Positions 1 to 8,681 of a stretch of DNA of 64,000 nucleotides are shown piece after piece. The DNA is taken from contig NZ_CP028942.1 of the NCBI RefSeq assembly GCF_013307225.1, forward strand, positions 1,054,001 through 1,118,000. Reading direction: 5' to 3'. Position 1 is the stretch's first letter. Each line of letters begins with the position of its first letter. Source of the DNA: Polynucleobacter tropicus (GTDB taxonomy: Bacteria; Pseudomonadota; Gammaproteobacteria; Burkholderiales; Burkholderiaceae). Both the position numbers and the translations under genes were made by a program. Under the pieces are notes generated by a model. The model was not told the DNA's origin. It searched no databases and saw only the letters and a list, made by a program, of their open reading frames with translations.

Positions 1-11
1 TCACGACTCAT
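1..11 (-). CDS. Start of a gene cut by the window edge (possibly a PHA thiolase)
   Basis: Only the first three codons (ATG AGT CGT, then GA) are visible, reading out of the window on the minus strand. A purine-rich AAGGGGA lies a few bases upstream, as expected of a ribosome binding site. Many acetyl-CoA acetyltransferases (PhaA/BktB) begin Met-Ser-Arg-Glu and the adjacent genes make PHA, so a thiolase is a reasonable guess. The product cannot be established from three codons. Confidence 0.3.
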
Positions 12-94
12 AACAATCCCCTTACGGTGAATAAACCCATTGATTGGGTCAAATTAGTACTAAAACTGCCAAAACAATAGTTTTATTACATTCG

Positions 95-1453
95 TCAAGT
101 TTCGGCTATTAGGTCATGCCCTTGGGAGCTAATCACTGTCGCGCGGATGATTTCGCCAGTCCGGTAGCGTTTTGAAGGCTTGCTGGGTGGTAAAACCCTC
201 ACCAGACCATCAATTTCAGGGGCATCACCTATGGTTCGGCCAATACCGCCAGATTCGTCAATTCGATCAATTAGCACCTGAATACGCTTACCCACCTTTT
301 TGGCTAGTCGCTGTATAGAGATGTCTTCCGCCTTAGCCATGAATCGCGTCCTACGCTCCACCCGGATGGCATCAGGAACCGGATTATCTAGTTGGTTTGC
401 TAATGCACCTTCTACAGGCGAATATGCAAAGCATCCAGCACGATCAATTTGTGCTTCATCCAAGAAATCGAGCAAATACTGAAACTCTTCCTCTGTCTCA
501 CCAGGGAAACCAGCAATAAAAGTACTGCGAATAACCAAATCAGGACAAGCCTTGCGCCATGCCAAGATTCGGTCAAGATTTTTCTCGCCGCTTGCTGGTC
601 GCTTCATACGTTTGAGTACGGCTGGATGGGCATGCTGCAATGGGATATCTAAATAAGGTAATACGCCATATCCATGCTCAGAAAATTCAGCCATCAGGGG
701 CAATACATCATCAACATGAGGATAGGGATAGACATAATGCAACCTCACCCATGCCTGATATTCGCGCGCAATTTGATTTAAGGCATTCACCAAATCAAAC
801 ATTTTGGTTTTGACCGGCTTGCCATCCCAAAAACCAGTGCGATATTGAATGTCCACGCCATAAGCACTCGTATCCTGAGATACAACAAGCAACTCTTTTA
901 CGCCCGATTCAAATAAACGCTTTGCCTCTAGCAATACCTCGCCAATCGGGCGAGATACCAAATCTCCACGCAAGTTAGGAATAATGCAAAAGGTGCAACG
1001 ATGATTGCATCCCTCAGAAATTTTGAGATAAGCGTAGTGTTTGGGGGTAAGCTTGACGCCAGCTGGCGGAACAAGATCCGTAAATGGATCGTGCGGCTTA
1101 GGTAAATGCAAATGAATGGCCTGCATTACTTCATCGGTAGCATGTGGGCCGGTAACTGCTAGAACCTTAGGATGAATGCTTTGAATGAGATCACTGCCAT
1201 CCGCATTCTTTCTGGCGCCAAGGCAGCCAGTGACAATTACCTTGCCGTTTTCAGCTAAAGCCTCACCGATAGCTGAGAGGCTTTCCTCTACAGCGGAATC
1301 AATGAAGCCACAGGTATTGACTACTACGAGGTCCGCGCCAGAATAGTCTTTCGCGGTTTCATAACCTTCTGCGCTTAATTGCGTCAGAATAAGTTCGGAA
1401 TCAACTAATGCCTTGGGGCAACCCAAGGATACAAAACCAATTTTTCCAGCCAC
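95..1453 (-). CDS. rimO: Ribosomal protein S12 methylthiotransferase RimO
   Basis: Radical SAM enzyme that adds a methylthio group to a conserved aspartate of ribosomal protein S12. The N-terminal UPF0004 domain carries cysteines C12, C48 and C77 for one Fe-S cluster. The radical SAM motif CNHRCTFC supplies C149, C153 and C156 for the second. The last ~70 residues look like a TRAM RNA-binding domain. At 452 residues the protein is full length. It starts with GTG, two bases after the phaR stop, so it is probably transcribed with phaR. The S12 substrate, rather than tRNA as in MiaB, is inferred from the family signature. Confidence 0.95.
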   Translation of the reverse strand: MAGKIGFVSLGCPKALVDSELILTQLSAEGYETAKDYSGADLVVVNTCGFIDSAVEESLSAIGEALAENGKVIVTGCLGARKNADGSDLIQSIHPKVLAVTGPHATDEVMQAIHLHLPKPHDPFTDLVPPAGVKLTPKHYAYLKISEGCNHRCTFCIIPNLRGDLVSRPIGEVLLEAKRLFESGVKELLVVSQDTSAYGVDIQYRTGFWDGKPVKTKMFDLVNALNQIAREYQAWVRLHYVYPYPHVDDVLPLMAEFSEHGYGVLPYLDIPLQHAHPAVLKRMKRPASGEKNLDRILAWRKACPDLVIRSTFIAGFPGETEEEFQYLLDFLDEAQIDRAGCFAYSPVEGALANQLDNPVPDAIRVERRTRFMAKAEDISIQRLAKKVGKRIQVLIDRIDESGGIGRTIGDAPEIDGLVRVLPPSKPSKRYRTGEIIRATVISSQGHDLIAET

Positions 1454-1455
1454 AA

Positions 1456-2016
1456 CTATTCTTTTTCAGATTTATTAGGCTGTTGTGCGAATGGGAAACT
1501 GCCAAACATATTCTGTGAACCCTGCATTTGCTCTTGCATCTTGACAAACAAATCCTTGCTTTGCTCCATGTAGTTACCCATGAGGTTTTGCATTAGAGGA
1601 TTCTGCAAGTTGAGCATTTGCGCCCAAGCTTCTGGAGTGCTGCCCGCGCCAAGACCCTTAGTCTGGTCGCCTAATTTGTTATGGATATCCACAAAAGACT
1701 GCATGGTCTTCTCTAAATAATTTCCCATCAGACCTTGCATGGAATTTCCATAGAAGCGAATGATTTGAGAAAGCATCTGGGTAGAAAACACTGGTGCGCC
1801 ACCAGCCTCTTCTTCCAAAATAATTTGCAACAGAATATTACGCGTTAAATCTTCATCAGTTTTGGCATCGACAACCTTAAAACTTTCGTTGGTCATTACC
1901 AAACCCTTGATGTCAGCCAAGGTGACATAAGTGCTTGTTTGGGTGTCATAGAGACGACGGTTGGGGTACTTCTTAATCAACCGATCTTCACCGGCTTTTT
2001 TGGAACGGGTAGCCAT
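1456..2016 (-). CDS. phaR: PHA synthesis regulator PhaR
   Basis: Repressor that senses polyhydroxyalkanoate granules and controls phasin and its own gene. The N-terminal ~60 residues match the PHB/PHA accumulation regulator DNA-binding domain, with the typical [12 protein letters not shown] motif followed by a YVTLADI segment. The middle has the PHB_acc repeat region, and the C-terminus is Gln/Met-rich, as expected for binding to PHA or phasin-coated granules. Length (186 aa) is normal. It lies downstream of phaB on the same strand with about 110 bases between them. A TGCAACGCAAC element 20-30 bases upstream of the start is a candidate autoregulatory operator. Confidence 0.95.
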   Translation of the reverse strand: MATRSKKAGEDRLIKKYPNRRLYDTQTSTYVTLADIKGLVMTNESFKVVDAKTDEDLTRNILLQIILEEEAGGAPVFSTQMLSQIIRFYGNSMQGLMGNYLEKTMQSFVDIHNKLGDQTKGLGAGSTPEAWAQMLNLQNPLMQNLMGNYMEQSKDLFVKMQEQMQGSQNMFGSFPFAQQPNKSEKE

Positions 2017-2035
2017 TATTTTCCTTACTGATTAC

Positions 2036-2046
2036 TGCAACGCAAC
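2036..2046 (-). promoter_or_regulatory. Candidate PhaR operator upstream of phaR
   Basis: The 11-mer TGCAACGCAAC on the plus strand lies 20 bases before the phaR start. The identical 11-mer occurs upstream of phaC (4658-4668), and near copies occur upstream of the phasin gene. PhaR binding is inferred from the shared location at three PHA genes. Confidence 0.5.
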
Positions 2047-2126
2047 ATCGGCATAGTTTAGCCTTAGTTTGAACAAAAGGTAAACAAGCCGAGTTGCGCT
2101 CATCCAATACCGCTTTTTTGGCAAAA

Positions 2127-2867
2127 TTAGCCTGTATGGATACCGCCGTTCAGAGAGAAATCGGCGCCAGTCGCATAGCCACCATCATCCGAGGCGATCC
2201 AGCAGCAAATAGACGCGATCTCATCAGGCGTGCCTAAACGCTTAACTGGAATGCCAGAAACAATCTTCTCCAAGACATCCTCACGAATAGCTTTAACCAT
2301 ATCAGTGCCGATATAGCCAGGAGACACTGTATTCACAGTAACGCCCTTAGTTGCTACTTCCTGAGCCAAAGCCATGGTAAATCCATGTAAACCTGCTTTA
2401 GCAGTGGAGTAGTTACATTGACCAAACTGGCCTTTCTGACCATTCACAGAGGAAATATTGATGATGCGACCCCAGTTGTTATCAACCATGCCATCAATCA
2501 CTTGCTTAGTAACATTAAACAAGGAATTAAGATTGGTATCAATAACAGCCTTCCATGCATCAGGGGTCATCTTGCGGAATACGCTGTCACGGGTAATACC
2601 AGCGTTATTAACCAATACATCCACACGGCCTACTTCAGCCTTGACCTTATCGAAAGCAGCTACCGTGCTATCCCAGTCAGATACATTACCTTCAGAGGCG
2701 ACGAAGTCATAGCCAAGCGCCTTCTGCTCAGCAAGCCAGCGATCTTTACGTGGTGAATTAGGTCCGCAACCTGCGATTACCTTGAAACCATCTTTAGCTA
2801 AACGTTGGCAAATAGCGGTACCAATACCACCCATACCGCCAGTTACATATGCGACTTTTTGAGACAT
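2127..2867 (-). CDS. phaB: Acetoacetyl-CoA reductase PhaB
   Basis: Reduces acetoacetyl-CoA to (R)-3-hydroxybutyryl-CoA with NADPH, giving the monomer for PHA synthase. It is a short-chain dehydrogenase of 246 aa, the same length as the Cupriavidus enzyme as I recall it, and appears collinear with it. The cofactor loop TGGMGGIG is at residues 9-16, NNAG is near residue 87, and the catalytic Ser140-Tyr153-Lys157 set lies in NISS and YSTAK. A strong AAAGGGGA ribosome site precedes the ATG. It sits 47 bases downstream of phaC and is probably cotranscribed with it. Confidence 0.96.
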   Translation of the reverse strand: MSQKVAYVTGGMGGIGTAICQRLAKDGFKVIAGCGPNSPRKDRWLAEQKALGYDFVASEGNVSDWDSTVAAFDKVKAEVGRVDVLVNNAGITRDSVFRKMTPDAWKAVIDTNLNSLFNVTKQVIDGMVDNNWGRIINISSVNGQKGQFGQCNYSTAKAGLHGFTMALAQEVATKGVTVNTVSPGYIGTDMVKAIREDVLEKIVSGIPVKRLGTPDEIASICCWIASDDGGYATGADFSLNGGIHTG

Positions 2868-2914
2868 TACTTTCCCCTTTAAAAAACCTTCGTTAAATGT
2901 GTTTGATGAATTCT

Positions 2915-4540
2915 CTATTTAGAAATTTTTTCTTTGACGTAAAGGCCTGGTGCAGCCTCTTTCTTTTTATGCTTTTGATTGCCATAGGCGTTGCTTGCAG
3001 GCTTGCGCTTACCGGCATGCTTTTCAAGCCATTCTGTGTAATTGGGCCACCAACTACCAGGAATTTTTTTTGCACCCTCAAACCACTCTTCAGCTGTTGG
3101 GGCGATTGTGTTGTTCTCAAAGTAAAAACGCTTATTCTTTGCAGGAGGATTGATCACTCCGGCAATGTGCCCTGATGCACCCAAGACGAAGCAGTTTTTA
3201 CCTTTAAGAATATGAGTAGATTCATAGGCTGATTGCCACGGCACGATATGATCTTCCTGCGAGGCATATAAATAGGCGGGGCATTTGATTTTGCCTAGAT
3301 CGATTTTTTCACCGCAGATGGTGACCTTGCCGGGCTTAACCAAATCATTTTGCAAATAAGTGTGACGTAGATACCAGCAATACATATTGCCTGGCAGGTT
3401 TGTAGAGTCGCCATTCCAATAGAGCAAATCAAATGGAGGCGGAGAATTTCCTTTTAGGTAATTCTCAACAACGTAGTTCCAAACTAAATCATTGGGTCGC
3501 AGGAAGGAAAATGTATTGCCTAGATCTAGGCCTGACATCATTCCGTAATTACCTGCCTTTCCACCGATGGTGTTTTCACGCAACTCCACCATGGCTTCAT
3601 CAATAAAGACATCCAAAATACCGGTATTGGTGAAGTCTAACAATGTCGTAAACAAAGTTAAGCTTGCTGCTGGATGTTGATCCTTAGCCGCCAAAACAGC
3701 CAAAGCGGAAGTCGTTAGGGTGCCCCCAACGCAGAAGCCCAAGATATTAATTTGCTTAGACTCACTGATTTCTTGAACAACGTCGATTGCTTTGATAACG
3801 CCCTTGCCTACGTAATCATCCCAACTCACTTCTGCCATCGAGGCATCTGGGTTTTTCCAAGATACCAAGAAAACCGTATGACCCTGAGCAACCATATGGC
3901 GAACTACTGAGTTGTCGGGCTGTAAATCAAGGATGTAGTACTTATTGATGCATGGCGGAACCATTAAATAAGGACGCTCAAATACTGTCTCTGTTAATGG
4001 GCTGTATTGAATCAACTCAAATAATTCATTTCGAAAGACAACAAAGCCCTCAGTGGTGGCGATATTCTTACCAACCTCAAAAGCACTCTCATCAGTAATA
4101 GAGACTTTGCCCTTTTTCATATCGCCAAGCAAATTGACGATACCCTTTTGAATGGATTGCCCTTGGGTGCTAATAATGTTCTCGAGCACCTCTGGATTAG
4201 TGGCAATGAAATTGGATGGCGATAGCGCATCGATCATTTGCTCGGTAGTGAACAAAATCTTCTGACGCGTTTTCTCATCCGTTTCAACCGCTTTGGCCAG
4301 CGACATTAAATGCTTTGAATTCAGAAGATATGTGGCGGCAATTACTTTGCTCCAAGAGGAATGCCATGCTTTGCCAGCAAAGCGACGGTCCTCTACTTCA
4401 ATCGCCTCAGGATTGGTGGCAATGTGCGCTAATTCCGCAAAATATTCCTTTTGAATTTCTGCTAAGCGATCTTGGGGGATTAATGCCATATGGTGCGGCG
4501 CCAAAGATGGCGTCGCACCTGTATTCATACCTGCAAACAT
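2915..4540 (-). CDS. phaC: Class I polyhydroxyalkanoate synthase PhaC
   Basis: Polymerises (R)-3-hydroxyacyl-CoA into PHA on the surface of cytoplasmic granules. The lipase-like box GFCVGG places the nucleophile at C270. With D430 (QEDHIVP) and H458 (SGHIAG) this completes the catalytic triad. The N-terminal PhaC_N region and the alpha/beta-hydrolase core are both complete. At 541 aa it is somewhat shorter than the Cupriavidus protein, mainly at the N-terminus. The tail is Lys-rich. The GAGAAG upstream of the ATG supports the start used. It heads the phaC-phaB-phaR-rimO strand. The 150-base upstream region holds a candidate PhaR site and repeats. Confidence 0.96.
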   Translation of the reverse strand: MFAGMNTGATPSLAPHHMALIPQDRLAEIQKEYFAELAHIATNPEAIEVEDRRFAGKAWHSSWSKVIAATYLLNSKHLMSLAKAVETDEKTRQKILFTTEQMIDALSPSNFIATNPEVLENIISTQGQSIQKGIVNLLGDMKKGKVSITDESAFEVGKNIATTEGFVVFRNELFELIQYSPLTETVFERPYLMVPPCINKYYILDLQPDNSVVRHMVAQGHTVFLVSWKNPDASMAEVSWDDYVGKGVIKAIDVVQEISESKQINILGFCVGGTLTTSALAVLAAKDQHPAASLTLFTTLLDFTNTGILDVFIDEAMVELRENTIGGKAGNYGMMSGLDLGNTFSFLRPNDLVWNYVVENYLKGNSPPPFDLLYWNGDSTNLPGNMYCWYLRHTYLQNDLVKPGKVTICGEKIDLGKIKCPAYLYASQEDHIVPWQSAYESTHILKGKNCFVLGASGHIAGVINPPAKNKRFYFENNTIAPTAEEWFEGAKKIPGSWWPNYTEWLEKHAGKRKPASNAYGNQKHKKKEAAPGLYVKEKISK

Positions 4541-4600
4541 AGTCTTCTCTTCTAATGGTTTAGAGCATTCTCCACCCGTAAGTGCAATAGAGTTATACGC

Positions 4601-4638
4601 AATAACCCTAGAAACAGGGTTTATCTAGTAATAACCCT
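4601..4638. repeat. Repeated AATAACCCT and small hairpin upstream of phaC
   Basis: AATAACCCT occurs at 4601-4609 and again at 4630-4638. Between them AGGGTT (4616-4621) pairs with AACCCT (4604-4609) around a 6-base loop. The block lies 60-100 bases upstream of phaC. It could be a regulator site or part of the leader. No T-tract makes it a clear terminator. Confidence 0.35.
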
Positions 4639-4657
4639 CAGTACATGATGGAATGAA

Positions 4658-4668
4658 TGCAACGCAAC
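4658..4668 (-). promoter_or_regulatory. Candidate PhaR operator upstream of phaC
   Basis: TGCAACGCAAC, identical over 11 bases to the element upstream of phaR. It lies about 120 bases upstream of the phaC start, between phaC and pgeF. Binding by PhaR is inferred, not shown. Confidence 0.45.
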
Positions 4669-4692
4669 CAGGTAACTAGACTAGTTAGCAAA

Positions 4693-5463
4693 CTACTTGG
4701 ATTGAGATATCCAAATGAGGCTCGCAAATCTACCAGTCACCCCATCGCGACGATAAGAAAAAAATTGCTCCTCTTGATTTACGGTGCAATAGTGACCGCC
4801 ATAAATTTGATTAAGGCCAATTGACTCGAGACGACTGCGTGCTAATAGATATAAATTGGCTAAATATTTGCCAGGTTTGTTTGGTACAGCTACAAACGAT
4901 TGATTAGGAAATGAAATTTTGGCATCTTGGTAAGCCTCAAGCACATCGGTACCAACCTCAAAAGCTGTAGGGCCTATAGCGGGGCCGAACCAAGCCAGCA
5001 TATTTTTGGCAGAGCTGGCTCCAGATAACGCTTGCATCTCTTTCACAGTATTTTCAAGTACGCCATTGCACAAGCCTCGCCACCCCGCATGCGCCGCACC
5101 AATAACATCACCGGATTCACTGGTAAATAAAACGGGTAAACAGTCGGCGGTCATAATTGCTAAAACTTCATTAGGCTTATTCGTCACAACCGCGTCCGCT
5201 TCATCAAGTCGAGCATCTGGAGTGCTTACCTTCACGCCATGAACTTGCTTCAACCAAATAGGTTCATTTGGCAATAACTTACCTAACAACACTCTATTTG
5301 CAAGAACACACTTTGGATCATCGCCAACATGATCGCCTAAATTGAGAGAGTGATATGACCCCTGACTAATGCCGCCCTCTCTAGTGGTAACTGCTGCCTT
5401 TACTCGTGGCGGTGCTGGCCATTCGGGTTTTAGGAGCTTGAGTGCAGGTACCGAGTTATTCAT
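4693..5463 (-). CDS. pgeF: Purine nucleoside phosphorylase / laccase-domain protein (PgeF/YfiH)
   Basis: Cu-oxidase_4 (DUF152) family. Members act as purine nucleoside phosphorylases or adenosine deaminases, and E. coli YfiH also corrects peptidoglycan precursors carrying a wrong residue. Zinc ligands are visible in the conserved motifs: His in LKQVHGV, Cys in TADCLPV and His in HAGWRG. The full 256-residue domain is present. Its start overlaps the end of rluD by 8 bases, the usual rluD-pgeF arrangement. Which activity dominates here cannot be read from sequence. Confidence 0.9.
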   Translation of the reverse strand: MNNSVPALKLLKPEWPAPPRVKAAVTTREGGISQGSYHSLNLGDHVGDDPKCVLANRVLLGKLLPNEPIWLKQVHGVKVSTPDARLDEADAVVTNKPNEVLAIMTADCLPVLFTSESGDVIGAAHAGWRGLCNGVLENTVKEMQALSGASSAKNMLAWFGPAIGPTAFEVGTDVLEAYQDAKISFPNQSFVAVPNKPGKYLANLYLLARSRLESIGLNQIYGGHYCTVNQEEQFFSYRRDGVTGRFASLIWISQSK

Positions 5464-6502
5464 TCGGCGCTTGCCCTTGATGAATTGCGGCTAATACGCT
5501 CTGCTCTTGCGGCAAATCTTCATTAGACATACCAAGATTCGGTAGCAAATCCATTAAATCCGGTGGGGGCGCCTTAAACCAACTTACAAGCTCATGAGTC
5601 TGAGGGTGTTGCAAACTAAGCGCAAACGCATGCAGTGCTTGTCGAGCAAAAGGCAAGGACTGGGAAACCCCGGGTGTTTTCTTGCGATAGACAGGATCAC
5701 CCAATAAGGGAAACCCCAATGACTCTAAGTGCACACGAATTTGATGTGTACGCCCAGTTTCAAGACGACATTCCACCAAAGAAACTGGATGATCCTGAAA
5801 CCTCCCCTTAACAAGCCTGCGATATAAAGTTGCTGCTGGCTTGCCTTGTGGACTACCCGCGGACATCTTGAGGCGATCACGCTGATCACGTCCTACCGAT
5901 GCAAGCACCTTACCTTGAGCTGGGGTATCACCCCAAACCCATGCTAAATATCGACGCCCTACTGTTCGATCTTGTAATTGACGAACTAATGCAGTCTGAG
6001 CCTGAGATGTGCGAGCTACCACCATCAATCCAGAAGTATCTTTATCCAAGCGATGGACAATCCCTGCGCGCGGTAATGACTTTAGCTCTGGGTATTTAAA
6101 AAGTAAGCCATTTAACAATGTCCCTGACCAATTACCAGCTGCAGGGTGCACAACCAAACCAGGCGGCTTATTAATCACAATAATTGAGTCGTCCTCATAA
6201 ACCACATCCAGAGGAATATCTTGCGGGCTGAAAGCATGTTGCTCCGGCATCTCCTGCGGAAATAGCTTAATACTCTCTCCACCCCGCAATAAATAGCGAG
6301 CCTTTGTTACCTTGCCATCCACCATGACAGCGCCCGCCTCAACCCAAGTTTTTAGACGATTACGGGAATAATCCGGCAAAGATACCGCCAGCGCCTTATC
6401 CAGACGTTCGCCAGCCATCTCCAGAGGCATTTCCAGGGAGATGAAATCCTCTTCATCGATATAATCAATGGGATTCGAATCAGGAGTTTGCGGCAATGCC
6501 AC
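5456..6502 (-). CDS. rluD: 23S rRNA pseudouridine synthase RluD
   Basis: Isomerises uridines in helix 69 of 23S rRNA. An S4 RNA-binding domain lies at about residues 25-85, followed by the RluA-type catalytic domain. The catalytic aspartate is in HRLDKDTSGL, and GRTHQIRVH is the second family signature. The C-terminal ~30 residues are an acidic, non-conserved tail. RluD is preferred over RluA or RluC because of the S4 domain, the full length (348 aa), and the pgeF downstream and bamD divergent neighbours. The start overlaps the first possible start of bamD on the other strand. Confidence 0.93.
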   Translation of the reverse strand: MALPQTPDSNPIDYIDEEDFISLEMPLEMAGERLDKALAVSLPDYSRNRLKTWVEAGAVMVDGKVTKARYLLRGGESIKLFPQEMPEQHAFSPQDIPLDVVYEDDSIIVINKPPGLVVHPAAGNWSGTLLNGLLFKYPELKSLPRAGIVHRLDKDTSGLMVVARTSQAQTALVRQLQDRTVGRRYLAWVWGDTPAQGKVLASVGRDQRDRLKMSAGSPQGKPAATLYRRLVKGRFQDHPVSLVECRLETGRTHQIRVHLESLGFPLLGDPVYRKKTPGVSQSLPFARQALHAFALSLQHPQTHELVSWFKAPPPDLMDLLPNLGMSNEDLPQEQSVLAAIHQGQAPNE

Positions 6503-6522
6503 GCTTAAAGAGCCTTTCAGTT

Positions 6523-7410
6523 ATGTCCGAAGCAATATCAGACGCCAGTTTAAGGCTTGCTGGATCTTTTGCGTCACAAAAGCAAAGCCCTCAATTCAGC
6601 TTGGTTTCTGTTGCGCTACTAATCGCAGTTGTCTGCAGCTTATTCCTTTTGGGGGGTTGTGCTGGTAGTGATGGTCAAAAAGATGACACCGATATTTGGT
6701 CAGAGTCCAAGTTGTATTCAGAAGCAACGGATAAGCTCAATGATGCTGATTATGCAAAGTGCGGAAAGTACTTTGACAAACTCGAGGCACGCTTCCCATT
6801 TGGCCCGTATTCTCAGCAAGCGCAAATTAATGCAGCCTACTGCTATTGGAAGGCCCAAGAACAAACGCAGGCTCTAGTTGCAATTGATCGCTTTATTAAG
6901 TTGCATCAAGGTAGTCCAACTTTGGACTACGCTTACTACCTTAAAGGATTAATTACTTTTAATGATGACTTGGGCTGGCTTGGCAAATTTACCGGCCAAG
7001 ATTTAAGCGAGCGCGACCCTAAAGCAGCCAAAGAAGCATTTGAGTCTTTTAAAACTGTTGTTGAGCGTTTCCCAAACAGTAAATATGCACCCGACTCATT
7101 AGATCGCATGCGTTACATCGTGAACTCACTAGCCGAGGCTGATGTCATAGTCGCCCGCTTCTACTACCAGCGCGGCGCCTATCTAGCCGCTGCCAATAGA
7201 GCCCAACTGGTTATTAAAGACTACGATCGGGCGCCAGCAGTTGAAGAGGCCCTATATATTCTCACCAAGTCTTATGAAAAATTGGGGCTCACCCAGCTCA
7301 GCAATGACACGTTGCGCGTATTCAAATTGAACTTCCCCGATAGCCAGATGATGGAAACTGGTCAACGGGTTCAAAAAGAGCGTCGCTGGTGGCAAATCTG
7401 GAATAAATAA
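6523..7410 (+). CDS. bamD: Outer membrane assembly lipoprotein BamD
   Basis: Essential periplasmic lipoprotein of the Bam complex, which inserts beta-barrel proteins. A hydrophobic segment ends in the lipobox LGGC; the lipidated Cys is residue 46 from this start. Tetratricopeptide-like repeats follow (YFDKLEARFPFGPYSQQAQ..., SFKTVVERFPNSKYAPD, ...), typical of BamD/ComL. An upstream ATG at 6496 would add nine residues and overlap the divergent rluD gene. I prefer 6523, although neither start has a clear ribosome site. The gene is followed by a strong hairpin terminator. Confidence 0.93.
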   Translation: MSEAISDASLRLAGSFASQKQSPQFSLVSVALLIAVVCSLFLLGGCAGSDGQKDDTDIWSESKLYSEATDKLNDADYAKCGKYFDKLEARFPFGPYSQQAQINAAYCYWKAQEQTQALVAIDRFIKLHQGSPTLDYAYYLKGLITFNDDLGWLGKFTGQDLSERDPKAAKEAFESFKTVVERFPNSKYAPDSLDRMRYIVNSLAEADVIVARFYYQRGAYLAAANRAQLVIKDYDRAPAVEEALYILTKSYEKLGLTQLSNDTLRVFKLNFPDSQMMETGQRVQKERRWWQIWNK

Positions 7411-7438
7411 TTCCGCATCATGAATTTATAAGCTGCAC

Positions 7439-7470
7439 AAAAAATCCTCTACAAAGAGGATTTTTTATTT
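7439..7470. terminator. Bidirectional terminator between bamD and alr
   Basis: A perfect 12-bp stem (AAAAAATCCTCT with AGAGGATTTTTT) around an ACAA loop. An A-tract precedes it and a T-tract follows, so it can stop bamD on the plus strand and alr on the minus strand. Confidence 0.9.
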
Positions 7471-7506
7471 CAACTCATGATTTAGCTCGTCCTAGTAAAT
7501 GCCTAA

Positions 7507-8631
7507 CTATTTAATTGCTACTGGCACTCTTGGCGCTACAGCACAAAGTAACTCGTAACCGATCGTGCCACTCATTCTTGCAACCTCATCTACTGGAACT
7601 TTGCTTCCCCATAACTCGACTAAGCTGCCAATATTAGAGTGAGGCGCATTTCTCAAGTCGATAGTTAACATATCCATAGATACACGCCCTACGAGTGGGC
7701 AAATCACACCGTCGCTAGATTCGGCTGAATTTCCTACCCATACGGGGGTGCCGTCTTTTGCATGTCGTGGATAACCATCGGCATAGCCACAGGCAATAAT
7801 TCCGATACGCATATCTTCGGGTGCACAGAAACGTCCGCCATAACCAATGCGATCACCCTTGCGTAAATTTTGAATATCAATAACTTCACTACGAAGCTGC
7901 ATTACTGGCTTCAAATGGGCGTGCTCTATATCAGCATATAAACCAGTTGGAGAAGCGCCATAGAGCATGATTCCAGGGCGAACCCAGTCACCTAGCGCGT
8001 TGCGGTGCCACAAGATCGCGGCTGAGTTTGCCAAAGAGGTTGAGCCCTCAAGGCCTTGTATAGTTTGATCGAATAATTCAAGCTGACTGCCAACTGTTGG
8101 CTCTTGATTGACCTGATCTGCGTTAGCAAAATGGGTCATGTGATGCATATGGTAGCCAGCAGCATGTAGTTGGTGAAATACTGTTCTGTAGTTATCGGGC
8201 GTAAATCCCAAGCGGTTCATGCCTGTATTCATCTTCAAAAAAACATTAATAGGCTTGTGGACTTTATCGGCATATCGCTCTAACCATCCTACTTGAGCAT
8301 CACAATGAACCACTAAATCGCAATTCAGTTCTTGTGCGAGAGCCAATTCATTTTCATGAAAAAGTCCCTCTAAGAGCAAAATCCGCCCCTGCCATCCATG
8401 CTCTCTAAGCCAAACAGCATCTTGAATATCCAGAAGCGCAAAACCATCTGTGGAACCAAGCCCCTTTAGGGCAGCATCAAAGGAATGACCATATGAACGC
8501 GCCTTAATCACCGCCCAAATCTTGGACTCAGGAGCAAGTTCACGAACTCGGTTTAAATTGTGTGCAAAGGCCTGGGTGTCAATAGATGCCAAAATTGGTC
8601 TATTAATCAAGCCATTAGCTGAAGCACCCAT
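7507..8631 (-). CDS. alr: Alanine racemase
   Basis: PLP enzyme that interconverts L- and D-alanine for peptidoglycan. The PLP lysine is in AVIKARSYGHS near the N-terminus. The second-base tyrosine is in the C-terminal domain within GYADGYPR, and SMDML is typical of the C-terminal barrel. The start used (ATG at 8631, 374 aa) is fixed by AAGGAGGGG five bases upstream; a start at 8649 would include that site in the coding region. The PLP loop departs from the common KANAYGHG at three positions. lplT starts about 50 bases away on the other strand. Confidence 0.93.
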   Translation of the reverse strand: MGASANGLINRPILASIDTQAFAHNLNRVRELAPESKIWAVIKARSYGHSFDAALKGLGSTDGFALLDIQDAVWLREHGWQGRILLLEGLFHENELALAQELNCDLVVHCDAQVGWLERYADKVHKPINVFLKMNTGMNRLGFTPDNYRTVFHQLHAAGYHMHHMTHFANADQVNQEPTVGSQLELFDQTIQGLEGSTSLANSAAILWHRNALGDWVRPGIMLYGASPTGLYADIEHAHLKPVMQLRSEVIDIQNLRKGDRIGYGGRFCAPEDMRIGIIACGYADGYPRHAKDGTPVWVGNSAESSDGVICPLVGRVSMDMLTIDLRNAPHSNIGSLVELWGSKVPVDEVARMSGTIGYELLCAVAPRVPVAIK

Positions 8632-8681
8632 ATTTACCCCTCCTTTCATGTTTTAATTGTATTAATGACTAGATTGTACGA

